The notes beneath the pieces are model-generated. The model saw only the letters and a list, made by a program, of their open reading frames with translations. It did not search any database and had not been told where the DNA came from. Shown piece by piece: positions 45,256 to 52,943 of a DNA stretch of 64,000 bases. The position numbers were made by a program, and so were the translations under genes. Location of the stretch: NCBI GenBank assembly GCA_964594535.1, contig CAZQNE010000016.1:11599-75598 (forward strand), read 5' to 3'. This DNA comes from Neolewinella sp964594535. GTDB taxonomy: Bacteria > Bacteroidota > Bacteroidia > Chitinophagales > Saprospiraceae. Within the stretch, counting starts at the first letter, position 1. Each line of letters opens with the position of its first letter.

Positions 45256-46297
45256 GCGCTACGCCCGACAAACCGTACTGCCGGAAATAGGGGCGGCCGG
45301 ACAGGAGCGACTCGCCCGGGCCCGGGTGGTCATCGTCGGCTGCGGCGGACTCGGTAGCCCCGTAGCCGCCTATCTGGCCGGGGCCGGCGTGGGGAATATC
45401 CGGCTCGTGGACGGCGACACGGTTTCGCTCAGTAATTTGCACCGCCAGGTATTTTTCGAACCTGGCCGGCAGGCGGGGAAAGCCAACCAGTTGGCCGAAC
45501 ACTGCCGCCGGCTGAATGAAGACATCCGGGTCGTGTACCGGGCAGAATATTTGGAAGCAGGGAACGTCAGAGCGCTTCTGGGCGGTGCCGATCTGGTCAT
45601 TGACTGCACGGATGACGCCGCGACCAAACACCGCATCAATGATGCCTGCGTACAGTTGAACTTGCCCTTCCTGTACGGGGCGGCCCAGGGATATGCCGGC
45701 TACGTGGCGCTCTTTCCGACCCCCGGATCGGGTATCCACCTGCGGGACGTGTACCCCGAACCGGACCCGAACCTACCCGATTGCGCGACCGCCGGAGTGC
45801 TACCCACCGCGGTCGGCATCGTCGCCCTTCTGCAGGCCAATGCCGCCCTGTGCTTCCTCCTGAGCATCGGAGACCCGCCGATAGACACCCTGCTGACCTA
45901 CCACGCTCTCGATAACCGACAGTTTCGGATCAGGCTGACCAAAACCTATAGGGCGAACGTCCCCGTTCCCTGGTCCGGCCGGGGGGTTACCCGACACGAA
46001 CTCGAGGTGAAGGAAGCGTCCCTGACCCCCGCCGGTTACACCGGCGTGTTTAGTATGCTGAGCGAGGAGCGGGAACCGGACTTACCCCCGGCCGTGCGGC
46101 GGCTATCGAATCGCGATCCACTCGGTCAGTGCCTGGCGGAAATGAAGGAGGGGGGGCGCTACCTGCTATACTGTAACTCCGGTAAGCTCAGTCTGATCCT
46201 GGCCGCCCAAATACGGAAGCACCTGCCGGGGGTAGAGGTATTCAGCCTGAGCGGGGGCCTCGAAGGGCTGGCTCAGGGGCGGCTGTCCAACCAGTGA
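45248..46297 (+). CDS. MoeB/ThiF-family adenylyltransferase fused to a rhodanese-like domain
   Basis: 349 residues from GTG 45248 (an in-frame GTG at 45227 is an alternative). The adenylation domain opens YARQTVLPEIGAAGQERL and contains the nucleotide-binding GCGGLGSPVA (about residue 32) and VDGDTVSLSNLHRQ. A C-terminal rhodanese domain has its Cys near residue 308 in LLYCNSGKLSL. MoeB adenylates the C-terminal Gly-Gly of MoaD; the rhodanese could deliver sulfur. The expected first zinc CxxC after the ATP domain is not visible (GYVALFPTPGSG instead), and the rhodanese loop is CNSGKLS rather than CRxGxRS. Overlaps moaE by 25 bases at the 3' end. Confidence 0.88.
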   Translation: MSERYARQTVLPEIGAAGQERLARARVVIVGCGGLGSPVAAYLAGAGVGNIRLVDGDTVSLSNLHRQVFFEPGRQAGKANQLAEHCRRLNEDIRVVYRAEYLEAGNVRALLGGADLVIDCTDDAATKHRINDACVQLNLPFLYGAAQGYAGYVALFPTPGSGIHLRDVYPEPDPNLPDCATAGVLPTAVGIVALLQANAALCFLLSIGDPPIDTLLTYHALDNRQFRIRLTKTYRANVPVPWSGRGVTRHELEVKEASLTPAGYTGVFSMLSEEREPDLPPAVRRLSNRDPLGQCLAEMKEGGRYLLYCNSGKLSLILAAQIRKHLPGVEVFSLSGGLEGLAQGRLSNQ

Positions 46298-46689
46298 CTG
46301 CCGTCTTCGCGGAATTCTTTTTTCCAGATGGGGACGGTCTTTTTCAGTTCGTCGATGATAAACTCACAGCCCCGGAAGGCCGGTGCCCGGTGCACGCTGC
46401 TGACGGCTACTATCACCGCTGTGTCGCCGATGGCCAGGTCTCCCTTACGGTGGTGGAGGGCGACGGCGCGCAGGTGAAAGTCGGTACGCGCCCGCTCGGC
46501 GATTCGTTGCATTTCCTTGCGTGCCATGCCATCGTAGGCGTCGAAGTGCAGGTGGGTGACCGCATGGCCCAGATTGAGGTCACGGATGGTGCCCACGAAA
46601 AAGCACAGCCCTCCGCAGGACGGATGACTGACGAAGTCCCGGCAGGTATTCAGGTCGAGGGCGCGGTCGCTGAGGGCAATATCGATCAT
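46273..46689 (-). CDS. moaE: Molybdopterin synthase catalytic subunit
   Basis: 138 residues. CGGLCFFVGTIRDLN, HHRKGDLAIGDTAVIVAVSSVHR and the catalytic lysine region IDELKKTVPIWKKE are diagnostic of MoaE. It uses MoaD thiocarboxylate to put the dithiolene sulfurs on the pterin. Last gene of a three-gene minus-strand run (TSUP transporter, moaD, moaE) converging on moaA-moaC-moeB; the 3' ends overlap by 25 bases. Confidence 0.95.
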   Translation of the reverse strand: MIDIALSDRALDLNTCRDFVSHPSCGGLCFFVGTIRDLNLGHAVTHLHFDAYDGMARKEMQRIAERARTDFHLRAVALHHRKGDLAIGDTAVIVAVSSVHRAPAFRGCEFIIDELKKTVPIWKKEFREDGSHWLDSRP

Positions 46690-46700
46690 GGTAGGCTGGT

Positions 46701-46937
46701 CTATCCGCCGCTGACGGGAGGAATGATGACGACCTCATCGCCGGCCTCGATGATTTCTTCGTCCCGGGCATAGGTTTCGTTGCGGGCAATGGCGAAGGAA
46801 CTCAACTCCCCCAGTCGCGGGTATTCCCTCACCAACCGTTCGCGCAGGTCGGCGACGCTCGATCCGACCACGCCGTCCAGTAGGAGGGCGGGCCCACCGG
46901 CGATCTCCCGGGCAATACCGAAGCAGAGGATGTTCAT
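46701..46937 (-). CDS. moaD: Molybdopterin synthase sulfur carrier subunit
   Basis: 78 residues with a ubiquitin-like fold: MNILCFGIAREIAGG, VADLRERLVREYP, FAIARNETYARDEEII, DEVVIIPPVSGG. The C-terminal GG is the thiocarboxylated end. ATG 46937 is chosen although the frame is open much further upstream, because the upstream part overlaps the transporter gene. Its ATG overlaps the transporter stop by 4 bases (ATGA), and moaE follows after 11 bases. Confidence 0.93.
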   Translation of the reverse strand: MNILCFGIAREIAGGPALLLDGVVGSSVADLRERLVREYPRLGELSSFAIARNETYARDEEIIEAGDEVVIIPPVSGG

Positions 46938-47680
46938 AGGACGTAGGGCATGTTTTGCCAAATTAACCGCGCGCCCACCGAAAGGATGAGCACGGCGGCA
47001 ATTCGGCGGATCCAGATCGGGTCGAGCCACCGTAGGGTAAGCCGGGTGCCCAGCCAGCCTCCGGCGAGTACGGCGGCCCCGAGGGGAAGCAGATGGCCGG
47101 TCGCTACTTCGGTGCCTACGGTCCACTGCCCCGCCAGCCCCGCCAGGGAATTCAGGGCGATGAACAGACTGGTGGTAGCCGCAATCGCCCGGGCCCCCGC
47201 CCAACCACTCAGAAACAGCAGGGGAGAGAGAAAGATGCCCCCCCCGATCCCCACTACCCCGGACACGAAGCCGACCACCCCTCCCATTGCCACCGACACC
47301 GCACCCGCGTCCGCGCCCCCCCGGTGCCGCCCGTTCCCCAAACCCAGCATGGCCATTCCCGCCAGTACCAGCAAACACCCGAGCGTCAGCAAATAGGTTT
47401 CATGGGGTAGCTGCACCCGCCCCCCCAGAAAGGCCGCCGGCATACTCACCGCCACCAGGGGAAGGGCCCGCCGCCAGGGCATCACCCCCGCCCACCCGGA
47501 ACGGAATGCCGCCTGCCCGGTCACCAGCAGATTACAGACCAAGGCCAGCGGTCGCAGGGACGCCACCGGAGCCCCCACTACCGAAAGCACCGCCAGGTAA
47601 CTACTGCCGCCCCCGAAGCCCGCCGCGGCGTAGAGCAGAGCGATGGTGAAGAATACGGGAGTGAGGAGGGTGAGGTCCAT
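46934..47680 (-). CDS. TauE/SafE-family (TSUP) anion permease
   Basis: 248 residues from ATG 47680 with seven to eight membrane helices. The family core motifs appear twice: GFGGGSSYLAVLSVVGAP in the N-terminal half and GVVGIGGGIFLSPLLFLSGWAGARAIAATTS in the C-terminal half, an inverted-duplicate topology. TSUP proteins move sulfite, sulfoacetate, sulfate or related organosulfur anions. Its ATGA overlap with moaD makes a role linked to molybdopterin or sulfur handling possible, but the transported ion is unknown. Confidence 0.88.
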   Translation of the reverse strand: MDLTLLTPVFFTIALLYAAAGFGGGSSYLAVLSVVGAPVASLRPLALVCNLLVTGQAAFRSGWAGVMPWRRALPLVAVSMPAAFLGGRVQLPHETYLLTLGCLLVLAGMAMLGLGNGRHRGGADAGAVSVAMGGVVGFVSGVVGIGGGIFLSPLLFLSGWAGARAIAATTSLFIALNSLAGLAGQWTVGTEVATGHLLPLGAAVLAGGWLGTRLTLRWLDPIWIRRIAAVLILSVGARLIWQNMPYVL

Positions 47681-47833
47681 GGTTCGGATCAAAGTAAGCC
47701 CGCGGAGTGTACCAGAGAGGGCGCAGCGTTACGCGGAGGAAAAATGCGGAATCATTCAGTGGCAGCCGGTAGGTCGTTAGTCGGTGAGGGTGAGCGGTGG
47801 ATGCGTACTATTCTGTTTAACTCTGCGAAAATC

Positions 47834-47938
47834 CCGCTGAACTCTGCGGGCTAAAAGCCGACTTAATACGGACGCGCCGAGTCCCTGCGGACGCCCGAAG
47901 GTCATCCGCTCAACTCTGCGGGCCAAAAGCCAACCTAA
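47834..47938. repeat. Two 33-bp direct repeats, 72 bp apart
   Basis: CCGCTGAACTCTGCGGGCTA at 47834 onward and CCGCTCAACTCTGCGGGCCA at 47906 onward match over 33 bases with a few differences. A third partial copy (TTTAACTCTGCG) begins just upstream near 47816, and GCGTTACGCGGAG near 47728 is related in style. The elements occupy most of the 283-base divergent interval between the TSUP and endonuclease III-like genes. Confidence 0.65.
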
Positions 47939-47963
47939 GCCCACCCATTCCACATACACCCAT

Positions 47964-48665
47964 ATGGACCAACGTGAAAGAGCCCTCCGTATCGACGAAA
48001 TCCTCTGCGCAACCTACGGGGCCCCCTTCGTCCCCTTCAGCGTACGCGACCCCCTGAGCGAGATGGTCAGTGCCCTACTTTCGCACCGGACGAAGAACGC
48101 CGTGACGCGAGGGGCCTACCAAAAGTTGGTCGCCACCTTCCCGACTTGGGCCGCGGTCATCGCCGCGCCGACCTCCGACGTAGAAGCCGCTATTGCCGCC
48201 GTTACCTACCCCGAGGTCAAGGCCCCCCGTATTCAGGAAGCCCTGCGGCAGGTACGCCAGCGGAGAAACGGGGTGCTGTCGCTCGACTTTCTGGGAGAGC
48301 TGCCCGTACGGGAGGCCCGTGACTGGCTGGAAGCGATCCCCGGAATCGGGGCAAAGACCAGTGCCGCCGTGCTCAGCTTCAGTCGCCTCCGGATGCCCGC
48401 CCTGGTGGTCGATACCCACCACCAGCGGGTGGCCCGGCGGATCGGGCTGGTGCCCGCCAAAGCCTCCCTGGACAAATGCGCCCGCCAGTTGCAGGCTTAC
48501 CTGCCGGAAGGGTGGGACGGCCAGCGGGTCTACGATAGCCACCAGGCTTTCATGCGGCACGGGCAGCGGGTGTGCCACTGGCGGTCGCCCGGCTGCCCCC
48601 GCTGCCCCGTGCGGGAGCTCTGTGACTACGGTGTATCTTCGCGCCCCGTAAACGATGCCGTATGA
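47964..48665 (+). CDS. Endonuclease III-like DNA glycosylase
   Basis: 233 residues: the HhH-GPD fold with ALLSHRTKNAVT, the helix-hairpin-helix LEAIPGIGAKTSAAVLSF containing the catalytic Lys position, and the catalytic Asp in ALVVDTHHQRVARRIGL. The C-terminal iron-sulfur loop is C-x6-C-x2-C-x5-C (CHWRSPGCPRCPVRELC). It removes oxidised pyrimidines and cuts abasic sites. It is slightly divergent from standard Nth (LSHRTKN rather than LSAQTTD), so substrate range may differ. The stop overlaps the asnS ATG (ATGA). Confidence 0.9.
   Translation: MDQRERALRIDEILCATYGAPFVPFSVRDPLSEMVSALLSHRTKNAVTRGAYQKLVATFPTWAAVIAAPTSDVEAAIAAVTYPEVKAPRIQEALRQVRQRRNGVLSLDFLGELPVREARDWLEAIPGIGAKTSAAVLSFSRLRMPALVVDTHHQRVARRIGLVPAKASLDKCARQLQAYLPEGWDGQRVYDSHQAFMRHGQRVCHWRSPGCPRCPVRELCDYGVSSRPVNDAV
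48634..48641 (+). promoter_or_regulatory. -7 box TATCTTCG inside the endonuclease gene, before asnS
   Basis: One mismatch to TAnnTTTG, 20 bases before the asnS ATG and within the last codons of the endonuclease III-like gene. It would allow asnS to be transcribed independently of its overlapping partner. Confidence 0.35.
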
Positions 48666-50095
48666 TCGAACGTCAGGAAATCCGACCGCTACTCGCCGAT
48701 CCGCCCCTGGGCCAACGGGTGACCGTCATGGGCTGGGTACACGCCTGGCGGGGCAACCGCTTCATGGTGCTCAACGATGGGTCGGGGCCGGATGCCATTC
48801 AGGTGGTGGTCGATGCGGATCGATTCAACGAGGAGACGGTGCGGCAGATCGGCTTTCACGCCTGCGTAGGCGCTAGCGGCAAGCTGGTCGAGAGCCAGGG
48901 TAGCGAACAGGCCGTGGAAGTGATCGCCGACGAACTGACTATCTTCGGAACCAACGACCTGGCCAGCTACCCCCTGCAGCCCAAGCGGCAGACCATGGAG
49001 TACCTGCGGGAGCACGGCCACTTCCGGATGCGGACCAACACCTTCGCCGCCGTGTTCCGGCTACGCCACGGCATCGGCTACGCGGTCAACACCTACTTCC
49101 ACGACCGCAACTTCTACTACCTCCACACCCCCATCATTACCGGCAACGACGCCGAGGGGGCGGGGGAGATGTTCCGGGTATCCACCTTCGAGCCCACCGC
49201 GCCGCCGTTGAACGAGGACGGGACGGTGGACTACCGCCAGGATTTTTTCGGCAAAGCCACTAACCTGACCGTCAGCGGACAACTGCAGGCCGAAATCGGT
49301 GCGCTAGCGCTCGGAAAAGTATACACCTTCGGGCCCACCTTCCGGGCCGAAAAAAGCAATACCAGCCGCCACCTGGCTGAGTTCTGGATGATCGAGCCGG
49401 AGATCGCCTTCGCCGACCTCGACAACAATATGGACCTGGCCGAAGACTTCGTCAAGTACCTCATCAATTACTGCCTGGAGCACTACGCCGACGACCTCGA
49501 CTTCCTCGACCGCCGCATCCAGCAGGCCGAGAAAAACATGAAGGCCGCCGACCGCCGTCCGATGGGGCTGATCGAAATGCTGCGCTTCGTTGGGGAACAT
49601 GACTTCGCCCGGGTCACCTACACCGAAGCCCTGGATATCCTGATGCGCTCCAAACCCTACAAGAAGGGCAAATTCGAGTTTCCCCTGGAGTGGGGTGCCG
49701 ACCTCCAGGCCGAGCACGAGCGCTACCTGGTCGAGCGGCACTTTAAACGGCCCGTCATCGTACGCGACTACCCGAAGGACATTAAGGCCTTCTACATGCG
49801 GCAGAACGACGACGGGAAAACGGTAGCCGCCATGGACGTGCTTTTTCCCTACATCGGCGAAGTCATCGGCGGCAGCCAGCGGGAAGAGCGGGAGGATAAA
49901 CTCCGCCAGCGGATGGAGGAAATGGGCGTGTACGCCGAAGAGCTCGACTGGTACCTGCAACTGCGCACCTTCGGAGGCTGCCCCCACGCCGGCTTCGGGC
50001 TGGGCTTCGAGCGCATCGTCCAGTTCGTGACGGGGATGGGGAATATCCGGGACGTCATTCCGTTTCCACGGGCACCTAAACTAGCGGAGTTTTGA
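48662..50095 (+). CDS. asnS: Asparaginyl-tRNA synthetase
   Basis: 477 residues, class IIb. An N-terminal OB-fold (VTVMGWVHAWRGNRFMVLNDGSG) precedes the catalytic core with motif 2 FRAEKSNTSRHLAEFWMIEPE (positions about 222-242) and motif 3 GGCPHAGFGLGFERIVQF near the end. The Asn-specific insert is present. Its start overlaps the endonuclease stop by 4 bases, and the 74-bp tandem array begins 2 bases after its stop. Confidence 0.96.
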   Translation: MIERQEIRPLLADPPLGQRVTVMGWVHAWRGNRFMVLNDGSGPDAIQVVVDADRFNEETVRQIGFHACVGASGKLVESQGSEQAVEVIADELTIFGTNDLASYPLQPKRQTMEYLREHGHFRMRTNTFAAVFRLRHGIGYAVNTYFHDRNFYYLHTPIITGNDAEGAGEMFRVSTFEPTAPPLNEDGTVDYRQDFFGKATNLTVSGQLQAEIGALALGKVYTFGPTFRAEKSNTSRHLAEFWMIEPEIAFADLDNNMDLAEDFVKYLINYCLEHYADDLDFLDRRIQQAEKNMKAADRRPMGLIEMLRFVGEHDFARVTYTEALDILMRSKPYKKGKFEFPLEWGADLQAEHERYLVERHFKRPVIVRDYPKDIKAFYMRQNDDGKTVAAMDVLFPYIGEVIGGSQREEREDKLRQRMEEMGVYAEELDWYLQLRTFGGCPHAGFGLGFERIVQFVTGMGNIRDVIPFPRAPKLAEF

Positions 50096-50096
50096 A

Positions 50097-50437
50097 TTTA
50101 CGATTTACGATGTACCATTTGTCATGGGGAATTGGTGGCTCTGCTCGCTGCGCTCGTACGGGCGAATACATTTACGATTTACGATGTACCATCTATCATT
50201 GGGAATTGGTGGCTCTGCTCGCTGCGCTCGTGTGGGCGAATACATTTACGATTTACGATGTACCATTTATCATGGGGAATTGGTGGCTCTGCTCGCTGCG
50301 CTCGTGCGGGCGAATACATTTACGATTTACGATGTACCATTTATCATGGGGAATTGGTGGCTCTGCTCGCTGCGCTCGTGCGGGCGGTAATGCGGGCAAA
50401 TCCAATATTGTAAATCATAAATGGTAAATCGTAAATC
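50097..50437 (+). repeat. Four 74-bp tandem repeats plus an inverted arm abutting hemC
   Basis: Copies start at 50097, 50171, 50245 and 50319 with TTTACGATTTACGATGTACC; each carries GGGAATTGGTGGCTCTGCTC and CGCTGCGCTCG. The fourth ends near 50386. From 50413 to 50436 lies an inverted copy of the AT-rich part (GGTAAATCGTAAATC), directly before hemC ATG 50438. The units differ at only a few positions. On the plus strand the unit has no stop codon in any frame, and since 74 is not a multiple of three the three frames cycle, giving spurious open frames across the whole array. This fills the 342 bases between asnS and hemC. Confidence 0.95.
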
Positions 50438-51325
50438 ATGAAGATCGGCACCCGCGGCTCCCGCCTCGCCCTCTGGCAGGCCAAGTTCGTCCAGGCGGAA
50501 CTGGCCAGGCACGGCATCGATAGCGAACTGGAGATCATCAAGACCCAGGGCGACCGGGTACAGCACCTGGGCTTCGATAAGCTGGAGGGCAAGGGCTTTT
50601 TCACGAAGGAAATCGAGGATGCCCTGATCGACGGTCGGGTCGATTGCGCCGTGCACAGCCTGAAGGACCTGCCCACCCAGCATCCGGAAGGACTGGTGCT
50701 CGCCGCCCTCAGCTACCGGGCCTCGGTGGAGGACGTCATCCTCGTCCATCCCAATCGGGTGGCCTCGGGGAAGCCCTTCGGACTGGCCGACGGCGCGACC
50801 GTCGGTACCAGCAGCAACCGCCGCATCGCGGTACTCAACGACTTGCATCCCGGCCTGAAGCCAATGCCCATCCGGGGCAACGTACCAACGCGCATGAAGA
50901 AGGCCCTGAGCGGTGAACTCGACGCCGTCGTACTGGCCGCCGCCGGGCTCGAACGGCTGGAACTGGACCTGTCGCAGCTACACGTGGTGCGGCCCTCCCC
51001 CCGGGAGTTCGTACCGGCGCCGGGGCAGGGGGTAATGGCCATACAGACGCGCACCGACGACATCGAACGGCGCAAAAAACTGAGTTTGCTGCACCACCCG
51101 GTGGTGGGCGAGTGCACGAACGTCGAACGGGAGGTGCTGTCCCGCATGGAGGGGGGCTGCTCAATGCCCCTGGGGGTGTACTGCGAAAAGGACCAACTGG
51201 GCAATTTCCACGTCTGGGCGGCCTATGCCCCCGCCGCGGAACAACCCCTGCGGAGGGTTCAGCTCAGTCAGAGTACGCGATCGGGGCTGGCCGAAGCGGT
51301 GGTGGACGCGCTACTCAGCGACTGA
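50438..51325 (+). CDS. hemC: Porphobilinogen deaminase (hydroxymethylbilane synthase)
   Basis: 295 residues. IGTRGSRLALWQAKFV opens the protein, FTKEIEDALIDGRVDCAVHSLKDLPT holds the active-site Asp, GTSSNRRIAVL and IRGNVPTRMKKAL bind the substrate chain, and the dipyrromethane cofactor cysteine is in MEGGCSMPLGVYC. It condenses four porphobilinogens for heme and siroheme. No other heme gene is next to it. The ATG directly follows the inverted arm of the tandem array, so its ribosome-binding region lies in repeat-derived sequence. Its last 11 bases overlap the convergent DUF5683 gene. Confidence 0.95.
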   Translation: MKIGTRGSRLALWQAKFVQAELARHGIDSELEIIKTQGDRVQHLGFDKLEGKGFFTKEIEDALIDGRVDCAVHSLKDLPTQHPEGLVLAALSYRASVEDVILVHPNRVASGKPFGLADGATVGTSSNRRIAVLNDLHPGLKPMPIRGNVPTRMKKALSGELDAVVLAAAGLERLELDLSQLHVVRPSPREFVPAPGQGVMAIQTRTDDIERRKKLSLLHHPVVGECTNVEREVLSRMEGGCSMPLGVYCEKDQLGNFHVWAAYAPAAEQPLRRVQLSQSTRSGLAEAVVDALLSD

Positions 51326-51968
51326 GGCGGGCTACCTCTGCCTCCTGTCTGCGGGCCTGACGGCCGCTGCCGAGGGGAACGGTCAGCCCACCCCCCACTA
51401 CGCCGGGCTGGGTGATCGGCGTGAGGCGGATACTGAGATCGTCGTCGATGTCGAAGTCCCGGAGGTGGGCATCGGTGAAAGCCTCCACGGCCTGCAAGAT
51501 GTAAGCGGCGATGATGCCGAAATAGGCCGTTTGCCGCTGGCGATTGAAGCTATTCCGGCTGTTGACGAGGGTGGAAGTCGCCACCTGGGCTACGCTAAAC
51601 TCACTTTCCTTCGGGATGCACTCCCGGTTCGGGATGACCACTACGAGTCCGTCCCCCAGGCAACGCGCCTCCAGGGCCCGCACCACCCGGTTGTACTGCG
51701 TCTGGTTGTAATCGGCCACGGCCACCACGCCGAGGAGGCCCCCGTACACCAGGGGCACCTTCCACCAGGATCGGTTGTACACCTGGCCGCCACCGGGGAT
51801 GATGGACCAGAGCAAAGCCCTGCGGGGCCCCCGGTTGATTTCAGCCAGGGTAGCGATGGGCTCAGCGTCGAGGGTGGTGTCCCGCACCTCGGTTTGTTGC
51901 GCAGACGCAGGTGCGAGGGCGATCAGCAACACACAGAGGCAAAGCCAGTGTCGGGGGTCAGGGCGCAT
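51315..51968 (-). CDS. DUF5683 family membrane protein
   Basis: 217 residues: signal peptide (HWLCLCVLLIALAPASA), then RRALLWSIIPGGGQVYNRSWWKVPLVYGG, the DUF5683 hallmark in which GxGQxYN lies between membrane helices, and another hydrophobic segment (QTAYFGIIAAYILQAVEAFTDAHL). The conserved Trp-Lys-Pro block supports the family call; function unknown. In many Bacteroidota this gene follows parB, as here (36 bases), but the usual later genes dapB and lepB are absent and hemC converges instead. Confidence 0.85.
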   Translation of the reverse strand: MRPDPRHWLCLCVLLIALAPASAQQTEVRDTTLDAEPIATLAEINRGPRRALLWSIIPGGGQVYNRSWWKVPLVYGGLLGVVAVADYNQTQYNRVVRALEARCLGDGLVVVIPNRECIPKESEFSVAQVATSTLVNSRNSFNRQRQTAYFGIIAAYILQAVEAFTDAHLRDFDIDDDLSIRLTPITQPGVVGGGLTVPLGSGRQARRQEAEVARLSR

Positions 51969-52004
51969 ACGTACTAAAGACGCTCGGGGGCGAGCTTCCG
52001 TTGC

Positions 52005-52943
52005 CTACTCTACGGCCTTGAAGAACTGATCGAGCTGCTCCTTACTTTCGAAGCGTAGGGTGATGGAACCGGAACGGCCCTCCTCGTCGTCCATCTTCAC
52101 CTTCACCTTCTTGGTACCGAAGAATTCGGCGAAGGCCCGCTTGACCTGGCGGGCGTCTTCGGAGGTGGCCGGTTTTCCCCTGCGGACGCGGTTTTTGGTC
52201 TTGTACACCCGGCTTTCGCGCTCGATGTCGCGGACCGACCAGTTGGGGTGGGAGAGGATGTCGTCGAGGAAGGTTTCCTGCTGGGCGATGTCCTTGATGC
52301 CGGAAAAGGTCTTGGCCGCCCCGATGCTGATCTTGCGGTCCTTGATGGCCTGACGCACCCGGTTGGAGGTGCTCAGGATGGTCAGGTAGTTCGTGATGGT
52401 GGATCGCTTCTTCCCGACCCGCCGAGCCAGTTGCTCCTGGGTCAGGTTGAATTCTTCCTGCAACCGGAGGTAGGAGTAGGCGACCTCCATGGGGTTGAGG
52501 TCTTCCCGCTGGATGTTCTCGATCAGGGCCATTTCCAGTAGCGACTGGTCGTTGGCCGTGCGGATGAAGGCGGGTACTTCCTTCAGCCCCGCCAGTTGAC
52601 TGGCCCGGAACCGGCGCTCCCCGCTGATGATCTGGTAGGTGCCATCGCCCATATGGCGGACGGTCATGGGCTGAATGATGCCGTGGACCCGGATGCTATC
52701 CGCCAATTCGCGCAGGGGCTCGGCTTCGAAGTCCTGGCGGGGCTGGTCGGGGTTAGCGCTGATGCGGTCGATGGGCAGCATCGCGAAATTGCGGCTGAGC
52801 GTTTTGATGGTTTCTTCCTCGGAAGCCTTGTCGAGCCGCTGGCCGGGGAAGAGTGCACTCAGACCGCTGCTGCCCCCGACCCGATCGAGGCTGTTGCGCA
52901 GATCTTTGGGGGAGGGTTTTTTGCCGGAAAGTCGTTTGGCCAT
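52005..52943 (-). CDS. parB: ParB/Spo0J-family chromosome partition protein
   Basis: 312 residues. The N-terminal CTPase/ParB domain has NPDQPRQDFEAEPLRELADSI, box II GERRFRASQLAGLKEVPAFI and LIENIQREDLNPMEVAYSY; the central HTH is NLTQEQLARRVGKKRSTITNYLTIL. The C-terminus (TKKVKVKMDDEEGRSGSITLRFESKEQLDQFFKAVE) is the dimerisation part. ParB loads at parS and organises the origin for segregation. parA, normally directly upstream, is not within this window next to it; 364 bases of non-coding DNA come instead. No parS-like TGTTTCACGTGAAACA was seen. Confidence 0.93.
   Translation of the reverse strand: MAKRLSGKKPSPKDLRNSLDRVGGSSGLSALFPGQRLDKASEEETIKTLSRNFAMLPIDRISANPDQPRQDFEAEPLRELADSIRVHGIIQPMTVRHMGDGTYQIISGERRFRASQLAGLKEVPAFIRTANDQSLLEMALIENIQREDLNPMEVAYSYLRLQEEFNLTQEQLARRVGKKRSTITNYLTILSTSNRVRQAIKDRKISIGAAKTFSGIKDIAQQETFLDDILSHPNWSVRDIERESRVYKTKNRVRRGKPATSEDARQVKRAFAEFFGTKKVKVKMDDEEGRSGSITLRFESKEQLDQFFKAVE

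Noticed and set aside
46701..47378. A 225-residue protein containing MoaD at its end
   Set aside because: The upstream part is antisense-free but overlaps the TSUP transporter in another frame and is Gly/Arg-rich without homology; ATG 46937 gives a normal 78-residue MoaD.
50092..50427. Open frames running through the 74-bp array as small proteins
   Set aside because: All three frames are open only because the stop-free unit cycles frames; the peptides simply repeat the DNA unit.
50097..50437. CRISPR array
   Set aside because: Units are contiguous 74-bp copies with no distinct spacers, and no cas genes are nearby.
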